A stretch of DNA of 25,309 bases from Lojkania enalia (lineage: Eukaryota > Ascomycota > Dothideomycetes > Pleosporales), in assembly GCA_010094045.1 (NCBI GenBank), contig ML986677.1, positions 80,599 to 105,907 of the forward strand. Direction: 5' to 3'. This document shows, piece by piece, positions 18,250 through 25,309 of this stretch; within the stretch, counting starts at the first letter, position 1; each line of letters opens with the position of its first letter. Below the pieces are notes generated by a model. The model saw nothing but the letters and a program-made list of their open reading frames with translations. It was not told where the DNA came from and made no database searches. Both the position numbers and the translations under genes were made by a program.

Positions 18250-19540
18250 TTTAACCGAGAATAGCGCTATAACAACTTTTCGCTACTCTTAAATTACTCT
18301 CTATTTTTAACGTATTAGAATAGCTACGCGATATAATTATAAGCCGAATTTAAAGAAGCTTATAAAGACTAAAGAGGAGGTACTTATTAGCTATATCTTT
18401 AATCAGGATTTACGAGGATTTCCGCCTATAATTAATAGCGTATGAGCTATAGTAAATAGACTATTAGCTAAGTACGGCGCTAGTTAGGTTAGTATCTACT
18501 AGCCTTAAAACTTTATATAGTATACTAAACGCCTTAAAACCTAATTAAACTATTCTTATAATTAGTAGTAAGCTCTATATAAAGATCTAATAATTATAGG
18601 CGTATAGTTCCAGCTTCTATAGAGTATAAAGGGGAAGTACGGAATTTAAGATAAAGATACCTACAATTTTAACGAGATAGGCTTTATTATAGGCTAAATA
18701 TCAGCTTAGCTAGTTGTTATAGGGCTAGAGAATTATCGTATAAAGGCTATCTAGCCGGGTAATTATAAATAAACTATAATAATCTTAGTAATTAATATAA
18801 TTAGCTGGGTAATTCTACTACTTATTATCTTTAAGAGTATCTACTACCTATCTTATTAGTATAAGAGTAATAATATACCGGACGATTAGGTAATTACAAC
18901 TAGTAATAATAGCTAGACAAATAATAAGATTAGTATTACCTAGCTTAAGTACTTTAATTAGTATATAAAGAGCCGTATAATAGGCACCTATTAATTACTA
19001 GTTATTAACGGCTATAATAGCTATATTTCGCTTGAGTTTTAAGAGATCTATAAAAAGGAGAATATTATCTATCTTTATATACTGCTATATTTATTACACC
19101 TACTATAGCTATTTAATATAGACTGCTTCTCGCTATTAAAGCGCGTATATAGTACTGAGATTTTAGCCTTAGTATACGATTATATTAACCATATTAATAA
19201 GACTACCTTTTTTCTAGCCTTTAAAGCGGCCTATAATTAATTAATTATAGAGGCTAATATCCGTATAAACTTTTAAGGCGCTAGAATAGTATAATATAAT
19301 TTAAAGGTAGTACTATTAAAACTTAATATTAAGTTTTATATACTAATACTACCTATATTAGAGACTATCCTCTAGAAGGCTAAAATACCTAGTAACGTGC
19401 GTAAACTAAAAGCTTAATTAATAATATTAAGACTTATTATCTATATTAATTATCGTAGCTTTTAATTAATTTTAAAAGAGTATTATAATACTAACGTATT
19501 CGATCGCGTTAATAGCTAGTTAAATTAAGAGCTTTAAGTA
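18250..19540 (+). pseudogene. Fot1-like transposase relic, left arm
   Basis: Plus-strand translation shows a DLRGFPP helix-turn-helix landmark near 18408-18428, the YNFNEIGF block near 18662-18685 (first catalytic Asp changed to Asn), a second-Asp block reading INGYNS near 19005, and an NIDCFSLLKR block near 19117. Stops interrupt every segment. The Asp-to-Asn changes are G-to-A, as RIP would cause. It is closest to the fungal Fot1/Pot2 branch of pogo transposases. Confidence 0.75.
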
Positions 19541-19739
19541 AGTAAATAAGATAGTAATAAAGCGAAAATAATAGAAAAGAAAACGATTATAGAAGTAGAG
19601 GATTTTAATAAAAGCTGCAGGTAAGGATATAATTAATTAAAATAACGTTAAGGAGTAGATTAATAAGAAAATTTATAATTAGAGTACCTAGCTATAAAAG
19701 AGTAACTAGCCTTAATAGAGCTGTAGGCGTTATAAACAG

Positions 19740-21130
19740 CCTAGCTACTCCTTTACAGCTAAGTACTCTAATTATAAATTTTCTTATTAATCTACCCCTC
19801 AATATTATTTTAATTAATTATATTCTTACCTGCAGCTTTTATTAAAATCCTCTACTTTTATAATCGCTTTCTTTTCTATTGTTTTTATTTTATTACTACC
19901 TTATTTACTTACTTAAGGCTTTTAATTCGATCAGCTATTAGCGCGATCGAATATATTATTATTATAGTACTCTTTTAAACCTAATTAAAGGCTGCGATAA
20001 TTAATATAGATAATAAGTTTTAATATTACTAAATCCTACTATAAATTATTATTAATTAAGCCTCTAGTTTATATATATTACTAGGTGTTTTAGCCTTCTA
20101 GAGGGTAGTTTCTAATATAGGTAGTATCGGTATACGTAACTTAATATTAAGCTTTAATAGTACTATTCTAACGCTTTAAAAGCTTGTATATATATTAGCT
20201 TCTATAATTAATTAATTATAGGCTGCTTTAAAGGCTAGAAGAATGGTAGTTTTATTAATATAGTTAATATAATCGCGTACTAAGACTAACATTTTAGCGC
20301 TATATACGCGTTTTAATAGTAAGAAGTAGCCTATATTAAGTAGCTATAGTAGGTGCGACAAATATAGCGGCATATAGAGATAGATAATCTTCTCCTTCTT
20401 ACAGATCTCTTAAAACTCAAGTAAAACGTAGCTATTATAGCTGTTAATAACTAGTAATTAATAAGTGCCTATTATATAGCTCTTTATATACTAATTAAAA
20501 TATTTAAGCTAGGTAATACTAATCTTATTATTTGTCTAGCTATTATTACTAGTTATAATCGCCCAATCGCCCGGTATATTATTATTCTTATACTAATAAG
20601 ATAGGTGGTAGACATCCTTAAAGATAATAAGTAGTAGGATTATCTAGCCGATTATATTAATTGCTAAGATTATTATAGTCTATTTATAATCGCCCGACTA
20701 GATAGCCTTTATATAATAATTCTCTAACCCTATAATAACTAGCTAAGCTGATATTTAACCTATAATAAAGCCTATCTTATTAAAATTATAGGTATCTTTA
20801 TCTTAAATTCTATACTTCTCCTTTATACCTTATAGAAGCTGGAACTATACGCTTATAATTATTAGATCTTTATATAGAGCTTACTACCAATTATAAGAAT
20901 AGTTTAATCGGGTTTTAAAGCGTTTAGTACGCCGTATAAAGTTTCGAGGCTAGTAGATACTAACTTAGCTAGCGCTATACTTAGCTAATAGTTTATTCGC
21001 TATAGCTTATATACTATTAATTATAGGCGGAAATTCTCGTAGATCCTGATTAAGAATATAGCTAATAAATACCTCCTCTCTAGTCTTTATAAGCTTCTTT
21101 AAATTCGGCTTACAATTATATTACGCAGCT
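19740..21130 (-). pseudogene. Fot1-like transposase relic, right arm
   Basis: Inverted counterpart of the left-arm relic, with the same landmarks in reverse: the GGCGGAAATTCTCGTAGATC region near 21025-21045 corresponds to the DLRGFPP block. It carries a partly different set of mutations from the left arm and is equally interrupted by stops. Confidence 0.75.
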
Positions 21131-21379
21131 ATTCCAGCGCGTTAAAGGTGGAGAGTACTTTAAAGGTAGTAAAAAGTTGTTGCAGCGCTATTCTTAGTTG
21201 AAACTTAGCCTTAATTAATAGCTAAGATTGTAAGGATAATTTATAATTCTTTATAGGTTGATTACATGTTACTATATTAAGCTATTATATATTAATCTAG
21301 ATAGACCGTTAAAAGTTTAGTAAGGTAACAGCTTGCTTATATTAAAAGCTCGCTTATAAACTATATTATATTAACCTAA

Positions 21380-22500
21380 ATTTATATATATTACTTAGAG
21401 TTTTAAACTATTAGGGGTCTTCTTATAAAAGTAGTTCTAGTAGAATATATAGTTATATATTAAAGCGATTTAATATAACCTATATATTTAGAGGAATAAT
21501 TTCTATTACTTTAAAGGTTTTTTAATAGTTCTTATATATAAATATATTAAAAAACGCGTCTTTAAAAGCTAGTAGAAAGTCTTTCTTATTAATATAAAAG
21601 ATATATTAGTATACTAAGTCTTATATATATTAAAAGTACTTCTACTTTAAAGGCCTAAAGTAAACTATATTAAGTAGCTAGAAGATATATAATAAATACT
21701 CTAGTATATAGAAGGTAAGGATCTTATTCTTAAGGTAGTAGTTCTTAAAATTCTAGCTAAGGTGGCTCTTATAGCTATCTAGAATTAGTAGCTAATATAT
21801 CTCTATCTAACGCGCCTTTATATAAGTATTAAAGTACTTTAACTATTTAAAACTAAGCGTATTATTCGTCTAACTATTCTTAGATACTAAAAGCTTCTAA
21901 TTATATAGTATATCTATCTTCTTATACTAAGTAGAGATATAGATACACCTTTTATAGATAATAAAAGGTAAGGTTATATACTCTACTATATAGATACTTT
22001 AGATAATAGTAATCTACTTCTAATTATCTAGCTATATAAGATTAGGTTTTATACGTCTTTCTAAGCCTATAATAATTTTTATAGACCTAATTACGTTTAT
22101 TTAAAATCTAGTCTTATTAAAGTTATATATATCCTTATTATAGATACTATATATAGCCTTTATCTCTTTAATAAGCTTAAATTATATGCTAATAACTTTA
22201 GAATCCTCCTACTATATTCTTTAATAGTTCTTTACCTAAATACTATTTTAAGATTATTTATATATATTATAAATCTTTTAGTCTAATTCTTATCTACTAG
22301 CTCTTTACTATACGTAGCTAATAGTTTATCTATTATAGAGATTTTTAGCTAGTCTACTAAACTATATTAGATATTGACGTACGATATTATAGTTAATATT
22401 ACGCTAGATATTATACTAGATATTAGCTAATATACCCCTTTTTTATATATATAAATATAGCCCGCTAGCTATCTTTAATTAACTAGTTTAGCTTCTTATC
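21380..22500 (-). pseudogene. Second, distinct pogo-like transposase relic
   Basis: Minus-strand translation around 22080-22150 gives a YNFNKTRF block (DETGF-type, mutated) followed by an IIGLERR-like stretch. Around 21760-21800 it gives LLILDSYKSHLS, the second-Asp block with Asp intact, then PLK near 21650. The sequence differs clearly from the Fot1-like palindrome arms, so it is a separate family. Many stops. Confidence 0.6.
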
Positions 22501-22675
22501 TCGCTTTCTAAGATAAGATTCGCCTCTTACTATAGTTATAAGCCTAGTTGCTATACTAAAATAACTGCAACTTAATTTATATATTATTATTAATATTTCT
22601 TCTTTTTATTTAGTATTATAATATTATAATATTATTATCTTTATTATTAATTAACAATTTTTAGGTACTTAGCTA
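22501..22675. other. AT-rich spacer
   Basis: RIP-degraded DNA between a transposase relic and a tandem repeat, with runs of TATTATAATATTATAATATT. No gene is seen. Confidence 0.4.
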
Positions 22676-22817
22676 TTAGTATTATATATAAATTCTATAC
22701 TTTTATATACCTATTAATATATTATATTATATTTAAGACTATTCTTTTAGTATTATATATAGATTCTATATTTTATAAGCCTATTAATACGCTATATTAT
22801 ATTTAAGGTTATTTTAT
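22676..22817 (+). repeat. Two-copy 71-bp tandem repeat
   Basis: Two direct units start at TTAGTATTATATAT (22676 and 22747) and share TTCTATA, CCTATTAATA and TATATTATATTTAAG. The differences are few and mostly transitions. It may be a repeat inside a decayed retroelement leader. Confidence 0.7.
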
Positions 22818-22899
22818 TCTCCTATATTAATATATTCTAGTATATTTCTAGTATTATAACGGTTATATACCCCTCTATAGTTATATTTAAGAAGAAGAT

Positions 22900-25309
22900 A
22901 CTTAATACTTCTAGCAATTAAGAGGATTAGCTTAAGTAGTATAAACTAATAGCTAGTAGGCTAAAGGTATAAAAATATTTAGATCTAAGTATACCTCTTA
23001 AAAAGATTAAAATTTATAGGCTAGAACATCCCCTCTTTAATATAGGTAAGTTCTAGACCCTAAAGATAAATTTAGAAGGGGAAATAGAAAGTTACCCCTC
23101 TAATAGAGTTATATACGAGGAGATAACTTTAATATAAATAATTGTTACGGTAATACCGCGACACCTCTATACCTATACTATTTTTACTATAATACCTAAA
23201 CCAGCTGCTAGTAATAGCTATTAGCTACTAGCTAGAATATAACCAACTTATTATAACTACAATAGAGGAAGGTTTTACCAACCCAGCTAGCCCATATAAT
23301 AGTACAAACCTAGCTCCTATAAAAACCTATATAATATAGATATTTCTATTCTTTATATAACGTTTTAATATTTATATATAGTATATAGTAATAGAGTTAA
23401 CTACCTAAAGTACGATTAACCAACTATATATAAGCGTCTGTAATATTATATTATATTATCTACTATTATATACTATAGATAAGAACGTATTTATTAATAT
23501 ACTTAAAGAGATTTAAGATAAACTAGACTCTTTATAGTAGAAGAATAAGATGCTAGTAGAGGCCTTAGTAACCTAAGAGAACTGCTATAAGTTAGACCTT
23601 AAAGTAATATAAAGAGAATTTAGTAGCTGTTAAACAGCTACCCCTCTACCAGCTACTAGTATATTAATAGTAATAGAACTATTACCCGCTCTTAGTCTAA
23701 CTTAGCCTATAATCCTAGCTTCTAAATAGATATCTACGTTAACTCCTAATCTACTTACGATTATATACGACCTATATTTCCGTTCTAACTACTTATCTAA
23801 CCCTCTAATATTTTCTAGTAAATGCTTAAAGCTTTTATACTTTATTAGAAAGCTCTACTATAAACTAGAAGGAAATGCTAACTAATATCTAACCGAACGT
23901 ATCTGCCTTTTATATATCTATTCCCGCCTAGAATAATATCTAGTAATATTAGTTAACCTATTAATAGATAAGGATATTAACTCTATAGATAGCTTAGTCG
24001 CCTTCTTAGAATCTACCTATAGCGACTGGAATAAGGAGACTATAGTATAGAGTAAGCTAGAAACCTTAAAATAAGGCTAAAGTAGGTTCTCTACTTACTT
24101 TACTAAATTCTAGCGCCTAATTACAGATATTAAACTAAATAAAACCGGATAAATTATATATCTCTAACGTTCTCTCTCTAATAAGCTCCGCCGTACTATA
24201 ATAGGTATTATAATACCTAGCACCTTAAACGACTATACTAACCTAATTTCCCTATATAATACTAACCTATATTACCTGTCTAGTAACTACTACAAATAAC
24301 CGAAGTATTATACTACTTACTAGAAGGACCCGAATACTATAGAACTTAATACTTCTAGCTACACGCTTATAAGTTCTAATAAATAAGAAAGATACCGCTA
24401 TAAAGGACGCTGTTATAAGTATAGAAGTAGGAGACATATTTTACTAGAATATAACGCTCCTCTACTATTAATCTATTAAGGGTCTTAGAGCCCTACTATA
24501 CCTTATAGGTCCTACTCTTAATCCTCTAACCAATCCTCCAACCAATTCTTAATATACTTATTATCTTATAGATAAGGCTATTACTCTTACTCTTAAATGT
24601 AGCTAGCCTTACTAACTAGAATATTACTAAAAGGTCTATCTTAGAAGTAAATTACTTCTCGAGATTACGCCTATACTAAATCTTTATATATCTATAAAAC
24701 TAGCTTCTATAGAAATAGTTATAAGACTATTAAATTCCAGCTCCTTTCTTAATCTATTAAGACCTAGTCTAGTAAGATATTAATATTCTTATTAATACTA
24801 GGGCTACTAGTTATAGCTATATCTATAGAGACCTTATATATACTCTAAAACTCCAAAAGATATAACTCTTATATAACTTATACTTAACTAGCTTTAATAG
24901 AGAAGTCTTTTATAAGAGAACTATCTTCTACTTAATTACCTTAATCCTCTAATACCTGAACTATTTAGAGATAGTATATCTCTATATAATTATACTAGAA
25001 AAATACTAGTTAATTCTAAGATAGCTATAGATATATAAGTATTATATAAACCTAGACTATAAGAATAAACAGCTAGTTTTTACTACTAACTAATACCTAA
25101 CTCGATACTTATAATCTACTAGTATTACTATCTACTAATAGGCTATTTAAACGGTTATTAAAAATTGTAAACTATCTAAATCTAATATAAAAGAAGATTC
25201 TAAAGCAACTAATTTACGACCTCTATATAACCTAAAGCCTAGATAGTACCGTTTAAAACTCCGCCTATTAAGCTATATCTAATATAATTACTAGCTACTT
25301 AAGATATTA
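22900..25309 (+). mobile_element. RIP-degraded LTR retroelement gag-pol, running off the window
   Basis: Plus-strand relic. The gag region (about 23450-24330) is collinear with the antisense copies at 3935-4530 and 4540-5680. A zinc knuckle at 24411-24452 reads as CX2-X-X4-H-X4-X with two of its three cysteines turned to Tyr (TGT to TAT, a RIP-type change). Near 24795 an INTRATS-like segment looks like a mutated aspartic-protease active site (D-T-G type). Reverse transcriptase is not reached before the window ends. The order gag, knuckle, protease suits a Ty3/gypsy-type element, but the class is not proven. Stops occur throughout. Confidence 0.7.

Larger units (their letters stand above)
18080..21370. 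mobile_element. Large palindrome: two tail-to-tail Fot1-like transposons
   Basis: The left arm (about 18080-19715) and right arm (about 19741-21370) are inverted copies. Matching landmarks include GCTGCAGGTAAGGATATAAT at about 19615 against its complement near 19820-19840, and the outer ends near 18090-18140 against 21310-21365. The centre is about 25 bp around 19728. The outer ends carry the noncoding 5' ends of the elements, while both lack the 3' terminal repeat at the centre. Each arm carries a RIP-disrupted DDE transposase. Total span is about 3.3 kb. Confidence 0.85.

Overview
The window looks like a stretch of a filamentous ascomycete (Pezizomycotina) genome. Short introns of 45-72 nt with CTAAC/CTGAC-type branch sites, LaeA-like methyltransferases, a fungal UbiA-like membrane enzyme and a fungal multi-pass P450 all point that way. 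The flanks carry the signature of repeat-induced point mutation (RIP): TpA-rich, stop-riddled transposon relics. I cannot name a species.

Layout: (1) 1-5930 is an AT-rich transposon graveyard with three copies of an LTR-like repeat, a Fot1/pogo-type DNA transposon with terminal inverted repeats, and two antisense gag copies. (2) 5931-6075 is a nearly unmutated fragment of the same retroelement, lying exactly at the edge of the gene island. (3) 6085-16857 is a normal-composition island with six genes, all of which can be reconstructed as intact once introns are placed: methyltransferase A (-), a seven-helix rhodopsin-like membrane protein (+), an alpha/beta hydrolase (+), methyltransferase B (+), a cytochrome P450 (-) and a UbiA-type membrane prenyltransferase/terpene cyclase (+). 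(4) 16858-17530 is a transition zone. (5) 17530-25309 is a second RIP-degraded block: a transposase C-terminus with an intact zinc knuckle, a 3.3-kb palindrome made of two tail-to-tail Fot1-like elements, another pogo-like relic, a 71-bp tandem repeat, and a gag-pol relic in the orientation opposite to the left gag copies.

The island reads as a compact terpenoid-type biosynthetic gene cluster. The UbiA-like protein would build or cyclise the prenyl skeleton. The divergently transcribed P450 would oxidise it, the alpha/beta hydrolase could hydrolyse or transfer an acyl group, and the two methyltransferases could methylate the product or act in regulation. No PKS, NRPS, class I terpene synthase, transporter or transcription-factor gene is visible, so this is either a minimal pathway or the part of a larger cluster left between transposon blocks. 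Product and pathway are inference; the gene families are read from the sequence. Most apparent frame breaks in the island are introns: all six models close in frame, the two methyltransferases have matching exon structures and lengths (282 aa each), and the P450 has a GC-AG intron and a 21-nt micro-exon.
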